Below, piece by piece: positions 18,590 through 27,788 of a stretch of DNA of 64,000 nucleotides. This DNA is from Novispirillum itersonii subsp. itersonii ATCC 12639 (GTDB taxonomy: Bacteria; Pseudomonadota; Alphaproteobacteria; Rhodospirillales; Rhodospirillaceae): assembly GCF_000381985.1 (NCBI RefSeq), contig NZ_KB907344.1, positions 150,622 through 214,621 on the forward strand, given 5' to 3'. The translations under genes and the position numbers were made by a program. Under the pieces are notes generated by a model. It made no database searches. It was not told the DNA's origin and was given only the letters and a program-made list of their open reading frames with translations. Position 1 is the stretch's first letter. Each line of letters begins with the position of its first letter.

Positions 18590-19492
18590 GTGGATCTGCG
18601 CCACATCCGTTATTTTCTTGCGGTGGCAGAAGAGCGTAACTTCACCCGCGCCGCAGAACGCATGGGCATCGGGCAGCCGCCCCTCAGTACCCAGATCCGG
18701 GATCTGGAAGAAGAGATCGGCGCCCGGCTGTTCTACCGTCTGCCACACGGCGCAGACCTGACCGATGCCGGAAAAGCCTTCCATGATCTGGTCCGGACCC
18801 TGCCCGACCGGGTGGCTGAAGCAACCGAGGCCGCCCGCCGTGCTGCCCGTGGCGAAACCGGGCAACTCCGTCTGGGCTTTACCGGCACCGCCGCCCTGAA
18901 CCCGATCACCACCGGCACCATCCGCACCTACCGACGGGCCTGCCCGGGGGTTGACCTGCGGGTACAGGAGCAGAACTCGATGGTGTTGCTCGATCAGATC
19001 AGATCCGGCGATCTTGATATCGCCATCATCCGCGCGAACGGCGGCGATGCCCCCGACCTGAAGCTTGACCTGCTGTATGCCGAACCCCTGGTCGCCGCCC
19101 TGCCGGACACCACCCCGACCGAGGGTGAAGACGGACCACTGGACCTGACCAGCCTGCGGGATCAGCCCATCATCCTGACCCCGCCGACAGTGGGGGAAAG
19201 TCTGCGCAAGGCAGCACTGGATGCCTGCGCCGCCGCCGGGTTCACCGCATCCCTCGGGCAACCAGCCCCGCAGATTGCATCCATTCTGTCTCTGGTGGCG
19301 GCCGAACTGGGTTTCTCGCTGGTCCCGGCTTCGGTGGAACAGCTGCGGGTGTCCGGGGTCCGCTACCGTCGCCTGACCGCACCGGAACCGACGATCGGGC
19401 TGGCCGTGGTGATCCCGGCCCACAACCCCGCCGTCACCGCCATCACCTTCCGCCGGATTGCCCTCGACACCGCCCGCGCTCAGGCCTGCTGA
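18590..19492 (+). CDS. LysR-family transcriptional regulator (BenM/CbbR-like)
   Basis: DNA-binding regulator of about 300 aa. Winged helix-turn-helix at residues 1-60 (LRHIRYFLAVAEERNFTRAA, then IGQPPLSTQIRDLEEEIGARLF), then a periplasmic-binding-protein-like effector domain (about 90-295). I prefer the GTG at 18590 because GGAG lies six bases before it and it gives the usual start of the family (MDLRHIRYF); an ATG at 18584 directly abuts the GGAG. It sits divergent to ynfM and probably regulates it. The effector is unknown. Confidence 0.9.
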   Translation: MDLRHIRYFLAVAEERNFTRAAERMGIGQPPLSTQIRDLEEEIGARLFYRLPHGADLTDAGKAFHDLVRTLPDRVAEATEAARRAARGETGQLRLGFTGTAALNPITTGTIRTYRRACPGVDLRVQEQNSMVLLDQIRSGDLDIAIIRANGGDAPDLKLDLLYAEPLVAALPDTTPTEGEDGPLDLTSLRDQPIILTPPTVGESLRKAALDACAAAGFTASLGQPAPQIASILSLVAAELGFSLVPASVEQLRVSGVRYRRLTAPEPTIGLAVVIPAHNPAVTAITFRRIALDTARAQAC

Positions 19493-20377
19493 CTACGTCA
19501 GATCTGCAAATGCCCGGGCCAGAAAATCAATCAACAACCGCTGTGCGGGCGGCATCTGGCGGCGGCTGGTATACAGGGCCTGTATCGCCAGCGTTTCCGG
19601 TTGATAATCCGGCAACACCGCCACCAATGCACCGCTGGCGATCAGGTCGCTGCTGACAAAGGTCGGCAGCATGGCAATACCGGCACCGCCCAGCGCCGCC
19701 TTCAGCACCGAAAGAGAATCATTGGTGCTGAACCCGCCGGAAACCGCCACCTCCTCCATCCCCTGCGGGCCGGTCAACCGCCAGTGGCTGCCGCCGAACC
19801 GGCTGTACGTCAGGCAGCGGTGAGCGGCCAGATCCGCCGGGCTTTGCGGGAGGGCGCGGCTGGCCAGATAGGCCGGGGCCGCACACAGCACGGACCGGCA
19901 CCATCCCAGACGCCGGGCAATCAAGACCGGATCAACCCGGTTGCTGATACGGACAGCGACATCAATCCGGTCCTCAATCAGATCAACCGCCTGATCAGAC
20001 ACCTGCATCTCGACATTGACCGCAGGATACTGTTGCAGAAACTCCAGCAAAGCGGCGATCAGCCGGGTCTGGGCAAAAATGGCCGGGGCCGACAGCCGCA
20101 CTGTCCCCTGCGGCTGATCCGCAGACACAACCAGCCCAGAGACGGCATCGTCCACGGCCAGCAGCTCGCGGCACAGCGGCAGCATCTGCTCCCCGGCCCC
20201 GGTCAGGCTGATCCGGCGCGTGGTGCGGTGTAACAGACGGGCCCCAGCCCATGCCTCCAGCTGGGCCAGAGACCGCGACGCCATCGCCCGCGACAGCCCA
20301 AGCCGCAGGGCCGCCGCCGACAGGCTGCCCCGCTCGACCGTCTCAACAAAAACTCGCGCCGCTGTGATCCGGTCCAT
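19493..20377 (-). CDS. LysR-family transcriptional regulator (DhcR/PgrR-like)
   Basis: Regulator of 294 aa. HTH_1 domain at residues 1-60 (ITAARVFVETVERGSLSAAA then SRAMASRSLAQLEAWAGARL), then a substrate-binding domain with QGTVRLSAPAIFAQTRLIAAL, typical of the large subgroup that often activates a divergent redox or detoxification gene. Its stop abuts that of the other LysR gene with no gap. It is divergent from a DsbA-like gene 104 nt away, the likely target (inference). Confidence 0.9.
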   Translation of the reverse strand: MDRITAARVFVETVERGSLSAAALRLGLSRAMASRSLAQLEAWAGARLLHRTTRRISLTGAGEQMLPLCRELLAVDDAVSGLVVSADQPQGTVRLSAPAIFAQTRLIAALLEFLQQYPAVNVEMQVSDQAVDLIEDRIDVAVRISNRVDPVLIARRLGWCRSVLCAAPAYLASRALPQSPADLAAHRCLTYSRFGGSHWRLTGPQGMEEVAVSGGFSTNDSLSVLKAALGGAGIAMLPTFVSSDLIASGALVAVLPDYQPETLAIQALYTSRRQMPPAQRLLIDFLARAFADLT

Positions 20378-20481
20378 TCATCTGCTCTCTTTCTGCAACA
20401 ATCTGTCGCAGACTTCAGACTACTGCATCCGATCTGTTTGCAATAGGGTTGCTATCCCTGTTTTTCAGCCCCAAGACTGCC

Positions 20482-21162
20482 ATGACCGAGACCGACTCCT
20501 CTTTTGAGTACTTTTTTGACCCGCTGTGCGGCTGGTGCTACGCCGCCGCCCCGGCGCTACAGGCCCTGCACCATGCTGTCGGTGCCCGCCTGCGCCTGAT
20601 GCCGGTCGGCCTGTTCATGGGGGAAGGGGCCCGCCCGCTGTCCCCCAGTTTCGCCGAGTATGCGTGGAGCAATGACCAGCGGATCCAGACCCTGACCGGC
20701 CAGCCGTTCAGTCCGGCATACCGGCAGAATATTTTGTCGGCTCCGGGGATCCGCTTTGATTCCGGCCCGGCGACCAAAGTCCTGATCGCGCTGGGTCAGC
20801 GCGACCCGGCGCTGGAGCCTGCCTTCCTGCATGCGCTTCAGGTCAGCCGCTATCAGGATGGCGCCGATACCGCCCGACCGGCGGTTCTGGCAGACATCGC
20901 CGCCACCGTCGCAGCGGCAGCAGGGCTGGCACTGGACGTCAGCGCCTTTGCCGCAGCGTTGGAAGATGATGCCGTACTGGTCTACGACACCGACCGCCGG
21001 ATCACCGCCAGCCGTCAGGCGATGCGCGCCCTGTCCGGCAGCGGTGTGCCCCAGCTGCGGGTCACTCACGCCGGACAGGCGCATACCGTCAACGGAGCCC
21101 CGCTTTACAGCGGTGCGGAGGGGATTTTCGCCCACCTCCGCGCTCTGGGGCTGCCGGTTTAA
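20482..21162 (+). CDS. DsbA-family (FrnE-like) thioredoxin-fold protein
   Basis: Predicted cytoplasmic DsbA-like oxidoreductase (226 aa) with no signal peptide. The redox motif is C16-G-W-C19 in FFDPLCGWCYAAAPAL, followed by the inserted helical domain typical of FrnE/HCCA isomerase-like proteins, and a cis-Pro loop (SGSGVPQLRV). ATG 20482 is chosen over an unsupported TTG upstream. It lies divergent from a LysR gene and its stop codon overlaps, in the palindromic GGTTTAAACC, the stop of a convergent glutathione-transferase gene. A role in thiol stress or xenobiotic response is inferred from these neighbours. Confidence 0.85.
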   Translation: MTETDSSFEYFFDPLCGWCYAAAPALQALHHAVGARLRLMPVGLFMGEGARPLSPSFAEYAWSNDQRIQTLTGQPFSPAYRQNILSAPGIRFDSGPATKVLIALGQRDPALEPAFLHALQVSRYQDGADTARPAVLADIAATVAAAAGLALDVSAFAAALEDDAVLVYDTDRRITASRQAMRALSGSGVPQLRVTHAGQAHTVNGAPLYSGAEGIFAHLRALGLPV

Positions 21163-21782
21163 ACCGGACGCGGCAGAGCCAGCCACGCCTGTACCGCCGG
21201 GTGCTGCCACTGTGCGGCAGCATAGGCGGTCAGGCGGTCCGGCAACGGTACACCACCCACCATATCGCCATGCAGGCGCAGCCGGTTGATCATCAGGGCC
21301 AGATCAATATCAGCCAGCGACCACGTCGCGGTCAGGGTCGCTCCGCCGTGACTGAGCAGACGGCTGGTCACCTGCAAAAACTGACGGGCACAGGCCTCAG
21401 CCTCGGCGGACAGCGGGGCAAACCTATGCCCAAGGAAAACCGCTTCCGTCGGCCGCTCTTTCCGCAGGGGCTGCAGACTGCTGCGGATCCACGACTGCAC
21501 CTGTCGCGCCTGCGCCCGCTGGCGGGCATCCTGCGGATACAGGTCCGGGCCGGGGACCGTCTCATCAATATAGCCGGTGATCGCCATCGATTCGATCAGG
21601 GTGAAGTCACCGTCCTCCAGCAGGGGGATCAGGCCGGTCAGGGATTTGGCGGCATACTCCGCCGGGCGCGGCACCGACAGATCCACCGCCTCCAGCGTAA
21701 AAGCAGCCCCTTTGACGGTCAGCGCCGCAAAAGATGACAACGCCCACGGCGACAGATACCCAGAATCAACAAACAGCTTCAT
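21159..21782 (-). CDS. yfcF: Glutathione transferase, YfcF-like
   Basis: Cytosolic glutathione S-transferase (207 aa). The N-terminal thioredoxin-like half has LFVDSGYLSPWALSSFAAL and the glutathione-binding turn LTGLIPLLEDGDFTLIESMA (IP cis-proline and ES). The helical half carries ARQVQSWIRSSLQPLRKERP, which closely follows E. coli YfcF, an enzyme with glutathione-dependent peroxidase activity. It converges on, and overlaps by 4 nt, the DsbA-like gene. Confidence 0.9.
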   Translation of the reverse strand: MKLFVDSGYLSPWALSSFAALTVKGAAFTLEAVDLSVPRPAEYAAKSLTGLIPLLEDGDFTLIESMAITGYIDETVPGPDLYPQDARQRAQARQVQSWIRSSLQPLRKERPTEAVFLGHRFAPLSAEAEACARQFLQVTSRLLSHGGATLTATWSLADIDLALMINRLRLHGDMVGGVPLPDRLTAYAAAQWQHPAVQAWLALPRPV

Positions 21783-21925
21783 GGCAGGCTCTTCCTACAG
21801 CAAATAGTCTTGCCCCCCGACAGTGACAGGCCAGCCCCAAACTGTCAGGATGAAGATGTGCCAAACTGCGGCCAAAAACCGCCACTGTTGTTCCACCCCT
21901 GTCTTTAGCGCTGACTGCCCTCCCG

Positions 21926-23071
21926 ATGACCGACACTCCGCCCCCTGCTGAAACCGGCCTTCACCCTGATACCGGTGCCCCGCTGCGCTCCGGCTGGACC
22001 ACCGGGGCCTGTGCCACTGCGGCCACCCGGGCGGCGGTCTCCGCCCTGTTTGGCGCGGGCTTCCCCGATCCGGTGCAGATCCTGCTGCCTAAGGGGCAGG
22101 AGCCCTGTTTTCCGCTGGCATTGAAAGAAACCGGCACGGATTCCAGCGGGCCATGGGCGCGGGCCGGGGTGATCAAAGATGCAGGGGATGACCCTGATGT
22201 CACCCACGGCGCCACCATCATCGCCACGGTGCGGCCCGGCCCGGCTGGCAGCGGAGTGACGTTCCGGGCCGGGGCAGGCGTCGGCACCGTGACCAAGCCC
22301 GGGCTGCCGCTGCCGGTCGGCGAACCGGCAATCAACCCGGTCCCCCGGCAGCTGATGGCCGGAGAAGTGCATGCGGTGGCGGCCCGGGTGCAGCGCAGCC
22401 CGGATGTCGTGGTGGAAATCTCTATTCCCGGCGGGGACCGTCTGGCGGAAAAAACCTGGAATCCCCGCCTCGGCATTCTCGGGGGGCTGTCCGTACTGGG
22501 CACCACCGGGGTGGTGGTGCCATATTCCTGCTCGGCGTGGATTCATTCCATTCAGCGTGGCATTGACGTTGCCCGCGCCACCGGCCTGACCCATGTGGCC
22601 GGGTGCACCGGCAATACCTCGGAAAAAGCCGCCCGTGCCTTACGGAACCTGCCGGAAGAGTCGATCATCGACATGGGGGATTTTGTCGGCGGCATGCTGA
22701 AGTACCTGCGCCAGCACCCGGTGGAACGGGTGACCATCGCCGGGGGCTTTGCCAAACTGTCCAAACTGGCCTGCGGCCATATGGATCTGCACTCAAAGCG
22801 CAGTCAGGTTGACCGTGACTGGCTGGCCGGATGCCTGCGGGATCTGGGGGCGGACCCTGCGGTCTGTGACCATGCCCGGCAGGCGAACACCGCTCTGGAA
22901 ATTCTGGAACTGGCGCAGGCCCACGCCCTGCCACTGGGGGGCGTGGTCGCCCGCGCGGCGGCGGAAGTGGCCCGGGGTGTCATCACCCCGGCGGCGGTGA
23001 CGGTGGATGTGCTGGTTTTCGATCGCAAAGGCCGTCTGGTCGGCGACAGTGAGCAACCCCCGGCAGGCTGA
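21926..23071 (+). CDS. cbiD: Cobalt-precorrin-5B (C1)-methyltransferase
   Basis: SAM-dependent enzyme of cobalamin biosynthesis (381 aa) that methylates C1 of the corrin ring after ring contraction. Diagnostic motifs: the opening LRSGWTTGACATAATRAAV, the KDAGDDPDVTHGA segment, GTVTKPGLPLPVGEPAINPVPR, and GLTHVAGCTGNTSEKAAR. Length is normal. It stands alone here: no other cob/cbi gene lies in the window, and I could not find a cobalamin riboswitch in the 143 nt upstream. The ATG has no strong ribosome site (GCCCTCCCG precedes it). Confidence 0.95.
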   Translation: MTDTPPPAETGLHPDTGAPLRSGWTTGACATAATRAAVSALFGAGFPDPVQILLPKGQEPCFPLALKETGTDSSGPWARAGVIKDAGDDPDVTHGATIIATVRPGPAGSGVTFRAGAGVGTVTKPGLPLPVGEPAINPVPRQLMAGEVHAVAARVQRSPDVVVEISIPGGDRLAEKTWNPRLGILGGLSVLGTTGVVVPYSCSAWIHSIQRGIDVARATGLTHVAGCTGNTSEKAARALRNLPEESIIDMGDFVGGMLKYLRQHPVERVTIAGGFAKLSKLACGHMDLHSKRSQVDRDWLAGCLRDLGADPAVCDHARQANTALEILELAQAHALPLGGVVARAAAEVARGVITPAAVTVDVLVFDRKGRLVGDSEQPPAG

Positions 23072-23089
23072 CCCTGCCCCGGACGCCGG

Positions 23090-23947
23090 TCAGCCAAACA
23101 GCATGCTGTCGATATCGCCCTGCGACATCCCGGAGCCTTCCGCCTGCGGTCCGTGCAACAGGTGCTTGTCTTCGCGGGTATCATCAGGGCGGTTGCGGAT
23201 GATATCAGCCCGGGCGGTGCCTTCCTCAATCTCCCACAGTTCGACCAGCCGCTTCAGCTCCGCCTCCACGTGCAGCAGTGTGTTGACCGAAGCAGAAATC
23301 CGCTGCCCGGTCAGATCCTGAAAGCTGCAGGCCGTCATGATCTGGATCACCTGATCGGCCAGCTGCTGATACAGCAGCGGATCAAGATCCCCGGTATTAG
23401 AGGACAGATCGATCAGCGCCTGAATCGCCTCGGCACTCTCCAGAATCACCTGCGTTGCCTGTTCCGTGGCCTCGACCACCGATCCCAGTTCCGAGGTTGC
23501 GACCAGAATCTGGTCTGTTTCCCCGGCGGCGGGGGTCAGGGCGGAAACATGATCCCGGGTCAGTTCAATCCGGTCGACCAGCTCTTTCAGACTGTCACGG
23601 ATCAGGCCAAAATTGCCAACCTTCAACAGACTGGCATCGTCCCCCTGTTCTTCCAGAACCGACGCCACAGCCTGCAGAGCCGGGGAGGCAGACGTCGCAT
23701 CGGGGACGGAAGCCGGGGCAGACACCGCAGGCCCGGCAGCGAGCTGGCCTTCCGACGCCATCCGCATCACTTCGGTCCGGATCGCCCGTTTCACCACCTC
23801 CTGCAGTTCACCGCTCATCGACAGAATCGCTGTTGCCAACCCCCCGACCTGCTCCTCAATACGGCGGCTGGTCGCTGTCAGGTCGTGCAGATCCTGACGG
23901 GCTTTCGGGTCAGGGCGGTTTTCTGCGGCGTAACTGCGAAAGGACAT
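23090..23947 (-). CDS. cheZ: CheZ-family protein phosphatase, second paralogue
   Basis: CheZ-like protein of about 285 aa. It has a helical N-terminal region with a low-complexity Ala/Ser/Pro linker near residues 70-100, a long helical core, the active-site motif SFQDLTGQRISASV with D211 and Q215 in the catalytic positions, and a C-terminal SQGDIDSMLFG that matches the CheY-binding tail. Compared with the paralogue at 9318-10091 it has a longer N-terminus. ATG 23947 follows GAGG at 8 nt; an upstream in-frame extension to 24004 lacks a ribosome site. No che or flagellar genes are adjacent. Confidence 0.85.
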   Translation of the reverse strand: MSFRSYAAENRPDPKARQDLHDLTATSRRIEEQVGGLATAILSMSGELQEVVKRAIRTEVMRMASEGQLAAGPAVSAPASVPDATSASPALQAVASVLEEQGDDASLLKVGNFGLIRDSLKELVDRIELTRDHVSALTPAAGETDQILVATSELGSVVEATEQATQVILESAEAIQALIDLSSNTGDLDPLLYQQLADQVIQIMTACSFQDLTGQRISASVNTLLHVEAELKRLVELWEIEEGTARADIIRNRPDDTREDKHLLHGPQAEGSGMSQGDIDSMLFG

Positions 23948-24203
23948 TGAAGCAACCTCATCAGACCGGGGGGACGACGACAGCCCGACAGACTGCCCCG
24001 GCACCGCACCGTATGGTTAATTCCGCCCCCCGTATGGCTGACAGAACCCAGTTTTCAGAGGGCTCTCTCCCGCGCCGGGACAGTTTTTGCCACGCCCACC
24101 CCCCGGTGGTTCCATCGGCAGCACCGCCCAAAGCAACACCAATGACAGTACCTTACGGCAAATAACCGCGCGGCGGTAGCAGTGCGAAAGAACTGTATGC
24201 CCC

Positions 24204-26994
24204 TTACGCCAAGGGGGGAGGACGGCTGTAGACCCCCGGTGACAGACGGTTGAGCAGCACACAGAAGCGGGCCCCGCCTCCCGGCGCGGCATCGGCCCAG
24301 ATGCTGCCGCCGAAGTGTTCGACGATCTGATGGCTGATTGCCAGCCCCAGACCGGTTCCGGCCGGACGGTCGCGACCGCCGCCGGTGGCCTGCACAAACT
24401 TGCCGAACACTTTGTCCCGCTGCCCTTCCGGGATGCCGGGCCCGTTATCAGCCACGGTAAACAGCCAGGTCCGCCCGTGTTCCCGCGCCTCAACCCGGAC
24501 CCGGCCATTGTCTGTCGGCACAAATTTGACCGCGTTGGACAGCAGATTGACAAACACCTGAATCAGCCGGTCACGGTCGGCATAAACCGGCATCTGCGGC
24601 AGGACGATTTCGACATCCAACGCCGCCTTTTTTTCGGCAAACAGCGATGCGGTGACCGTCACCGCTTCCTGCAGGGCTTCGGCGGCGTCCACGGCCTCCA
24701 TATGCCAGTCACCATGCCCGGCTTCCAGCCGCGCCAGATCAAGAAGCTGATCAATCAGCCGGGTCAGACGCTCTGTTTCGCGCACGATGATCGCCAGAAA
24801 CTGCTGTCTCTGGGCATTCTCCAGATCGGGATTATCGCTGAGAATCTCCGAAAAAGAGCGGATTGAAGTCAGTGGCGTCCGCAACTCATGGGACACGGTG
24901 GACAGGAAGTCATCCTTAAGCCGGTCCAGCTCCTGCAACTGGCGGTTCGCTTCGCGCAGGTCACTGGTCAGGCGTTCCAGTTCCGCCGACTTCTGCTCAA
25001 GCCGCTGGCTGTATTCGATGACCTGACTGGTCTCCTCCAGAATGGTCATCACCTCGCGCAGCGAGACCATTTCCCCCTTGGCGACCGATTCCACCATCAC
25101 CCGGGCGGAAGCCCCGCCCAAGGTCCGCGCCAGCAGGCGTTCGGTCAGATGGACCAGATCGGGGTCAGCCTCCGCCAGTCGCCGTAACGGCAGCCCACGG
25201 GAACGGAAAAAAGCGCGGAAGGCCTCGCCCGCCGCCTCTTTGCCCAGAAAACGCTGCGCCAGCGTCAGCAGGTCACCGACCGTCGCGGTCCGGGTCCAGA
25301 CCCGGGGTGTGGCGCTGTCGGCCCGGCGAAAGGCATCGACAAACAGCGTCGCCTGAATCCGCTCCAGCGCCTGCTGCTTGCCAAACAGCGACACCCCGAC
25401 AAAGCCGCCGATGTTGACCAGCCAGCTCCAGAACAGGGAATGACTGAGCGGATCGAGCGCGGTCATCCCAAACAGGGCCTCCGGCATCAGGACAGTCAGC
25501 CCGAACGGGCCATCGCGCAGGATGGCGGCATCCAGCCAGCCGGCACGGACAAAGGACGGCAGCAACAGGGTATGGCACCACACCAGAAAACCCAGCAGCA
25601 GCCCGGTGATCGCCCCGGCCTTGGTCGCCCCTTTCCAGAACAGCCCCCCCCAGCATTGACGGGGCCAGCTGCGCCAGCGCCGCGAAACTGACCAGCCCGA
25701 TGGAGGCCAGCGCCTCTGACGTTCCGGTCACCCGGTAATAGGCATAGCCCATGAAAATCAGGGCGACGATGCTGGCCCGGCGGACCGCCACCAGCAGGCC
25801 GGTCAGATCGCCGCGTTCCGTCAGGCGCAGCCACGGCAACCGCAGCAGAAACGGCATCACCAGATCATTACACACCATGGTTGCCAGCGTGATCGCCGCA
25901 ACAATCACCATCGCGGTGGCAGAACTGAGGCCGCCCAGAAACGCCAGCAGGGCCAGATCCGGCCGGTCCTGCGACAGCGGCACCGTCAGCACAAAGGCAT
26001 CGGCGTCGGCCCCGGTCGGCAGATGCACCAGCCCGGCCAGCGCGATCGGCACCACAAACAGGCTGAGAACCAGCAGATAGAGCGGAAACAGCCACGAGGC
26101 CGTTGACAGGTGCCGTTCGTCCACACACTCCACCGCCGTCACCTGAAACTGGCGCGGCAGGCACAGCACGGCGCACATCGACAGCAGCAGGGTGGTGGTC
26201 CAGCGCGGAGCGGATTCCCCCGTCACCGGCGGAATGAACGGCCCGCCGAGCGAGACATCCTCTGCCTGCCGGACCAGATCGGCAAACCCGTCATGCAGAA
26301 AAAAGGTGATGAAAATACCGACCGCCAGAAAGGCAATCAGTTTAACCAGCGACTCAAAGGCAATTGCCGCCACCACCCCTTCGTGATGTTCCGAGGCGTC
26401 AATGTGCCGGGTGCCGAACAGCACGGCAAAGGCCGCCATCGCCGCCGCCACCCAGAATGCGGTGTCCCGGGGCAGGCTGGCTGACAGGGTCAGCGGTCCT
26501 GTCATCGCATCCAGCCCTGACAGGGTCTCGAATCCGGTCACCCCGTCAAAGCCGGTCAGCACCGCAAAGCTGCTGGCGACAGCCTTCAACTGCAGGGAGA
26601 TATAGGGCATGCCGCCAACCACGGCGATGACCGTCACTAGGACCGACAGACGGGTCGATTTGCCATACCGGCTGGCGATAAAATCGGCAATGCTGGTGAT
26701 ACGGTGGACACGGGTGATCCGCACCATCTTGCGCAGAACAAACCACCAGCCGAGAAACACCAGCGTCGGGCCGAGGTAAATGGTCAGGAATTCCGGCCCC
26801 TGCCGTGCCGCCGATCCGACAGCACCGTAAAAGGTCCACGACGTGCAGTAGACCGCGATCGACAGAGTGTAGATCGCCGGATTGCGGATCACGCTGCGCC
26901 CACGCTCGGCCCGCCGGTCACCGTACCAGGCAATCGCAAACAGCAGGCCGACATAGCCAAGGGAAATCAGGACGATCAGGGCCGGATCAAGCAT
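24204..26994 (-). pseudogene. Sodium:solute symporter-STAC-histidine kinase (CbrA-like), frameshifted in a G8 run
   Basis: One gene split by a +1 frameshift. The upstream part (ATG 26994, good GGAGG) encodes an SSF transporter domain with about 13 membrane helices; reading leaves frame at the run of 8 C on the plus strand (25644-25651), where seven would restore LGGLFWKG. The downstream part (continuing to 24204) holds the last SSF helices, a STAC linker (about 535-640 of the restored protein), a coiled coil, HisKA with H702 in SHELRTPLTSIRSFSEIL and HATPase_c. Restored length is 929 aa, full length for this family, which senses or transports carbon sources. As read, translation would stop at 25273 and yield no kinase. 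It could be a sequencing error, true decay, or a phase-variable state. Confidence 0.85.
25644..25651 (-). repeat. G8 homopolymer (C8 on plus strand) at the frameshift
   Basis: Eight consecutive C on the plus strand inside the symporter domain. One base fewer gives a continuous 929-codon protein, so slippage here would turn the kinase on or off. Confidence 0.85.
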
Positions 26995-27238
26995 CGCCGT
27001 GTCCTCCGGACCGGGTCTCCCGGCCACCGCCACGGGTAATCCGGTCCAGTCGGCGGGCCAGAATCCGCCCTGCCAGAATCAGGGCCAGCCAGATCCCGAA
27101 AAACCATAGATAAACCACCGGCACGCCAAACAGGACGCGGTCGGTCATCACCAGAAGCACCAGCGGCGGCAGGAACAGCACCAACCCCAGCAGGGTCAGC
27201 GCCAGACTACGTTGCTGATAGATCTGCCCGGACCGCAT
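26987..27238 (-). CDS. Small two-helix membrane protein ahead of the SSF kinase (CbrX-like position)
   Basis: Protein of 83 aa with two hydrophobic helices (about residues 11-31 and 38-58), the second beginning VPVVYLWFFGIWLALILAG, and a basic C-terminus. Its stop codon lies inside the start of the SSF-kinase gene (8-nt overlap), so the two are translationally coupled. Small membrane ORFs coupled to SSF genes are known, for example cbrX before cbrA in Pseudomonas; I infer a comparable role but did not see clear sequence identity. Its ATG sits 5 nt after a run of 20 G, which occupies the place of the ribosome-binding site. Confidence 0.75.
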   Translation of the reverse strand: MRSGQIYQQRSLALTLLGLVLFLPPLVLLVMTDRVLFGVPVVYLWFFGIWLALILAGRILARRLDRITRGGGRETRSGGHGDA

Positions 27239-27243
27239 CAGAT

Positions 27244-27263
27244 CCCCCCCCCCCCCCCCCCCC
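27244..27263 (-). repeat. G20 homopolymer (C20 on plus strand) in place of a ribosome-binding site
   Basis: Twenty consecutive C on the plus strand. On the coding strand the order is: stop codon of the response regulator, one C, twenty G, ATCTG, then the ATG of the small membrane protein. The tract is thus nearly the whole 26-nt spacer and sits at Shine-Dalgarno distance. Its length will be unstable on replication. Confidence 0.9.
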
Positions 27264-27264
27264 G

Positions 27265-27660
27265 TCAGGCCGGGAGCGACCCGGCGACAGCATCCCCGTC
27301 GAGCAGGGCCTTGACCCGGGCGACCACATCGCGGGTTGAAAAGGGCTTGGTGATGTAATCATCGACACCGAATTCCAGCCCCCGGCGACGGTCGACCTCC
27401 CGCCCCTTGGCCGTCAGCATGACAATCCGCATTGCGGCCAGCGCCGGATTAGCCTTGACGGCCTGCACAACCTCAAAGCCGTCACAGCCGGGCATCATCA
27501 CATCCAGCAACAACAGATCCGGACGGATTTTTTCCAGAAGACGCAGCGCCGTGCGGCCATCATAGGCAACCTGCACCTCGTATCCGGCCCGCTTCATCAG
27601 AAAGCTGAGCGATTCAACGATATTGCGTTCGTCTTCCGCCACCAGAATCAACTGGGTCAC
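27265..27660 (-). CDS. Single-domain response regulator (receiver only)
   Basis: CheY-like receiver of about 131 aa with no output domain. Phosphorylation pocket: acidic pair in LVAEDERN, the phospho-acceptor Asp in LLLLDVMMPGCDGF, Thr in VMLTAKGRE and Lys in DYITKPFS. The start is most likely the GTG at 27660, because GGGAGG lies 8 nt upstream and the protein then begins TQLILVAEDE. It is the first gene of the operon that continues with the small membrane protein and the SSF kinase, so it is the natural phosphate acceptor of that kinase. Confidence 0.92.
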   Translation of the reverse strand: MTQLILVAEDERNIVESLSFLMKRAGYEVQVAYDGRTALRLLEKIRPDLLLLDVMMPGCDGFEVVQAVKANPALAAMRIVMLTAKGREVDRRRGLEFGVDDYITKPFSTRDVVARVKALLDGDAVAGSLPA

Positions 27661-27788
27661 GGCGGTTCCTCCCTGCCGGACAGTCAACGCTCCCCGGTTG
27701 TGTTTTTTGTTATACGCCCCCCGGGCTTTCCCCCGGCACAGAGACTAAAAGGTTTCCCCGGCAAACGGAAACGGAAAAGCAGCCCGGC

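Noticed and set aside
21783..21925. Possible cobalamin riboswitch upstream of cbiD (GCCACTG is present)
   Set aside because: The leader is only 143 nt, the other conserved B12-riboswitch blocks are missing, and the B12-box context does not fit.
25273..25643. Out-of-frame tail of the symporter ORF as a real C-terminus
   Set aside because: Its sequence is Arg/Gly/Pro-rich nonsense, whereas the other frame continues the symporter and STAC domains exactly.
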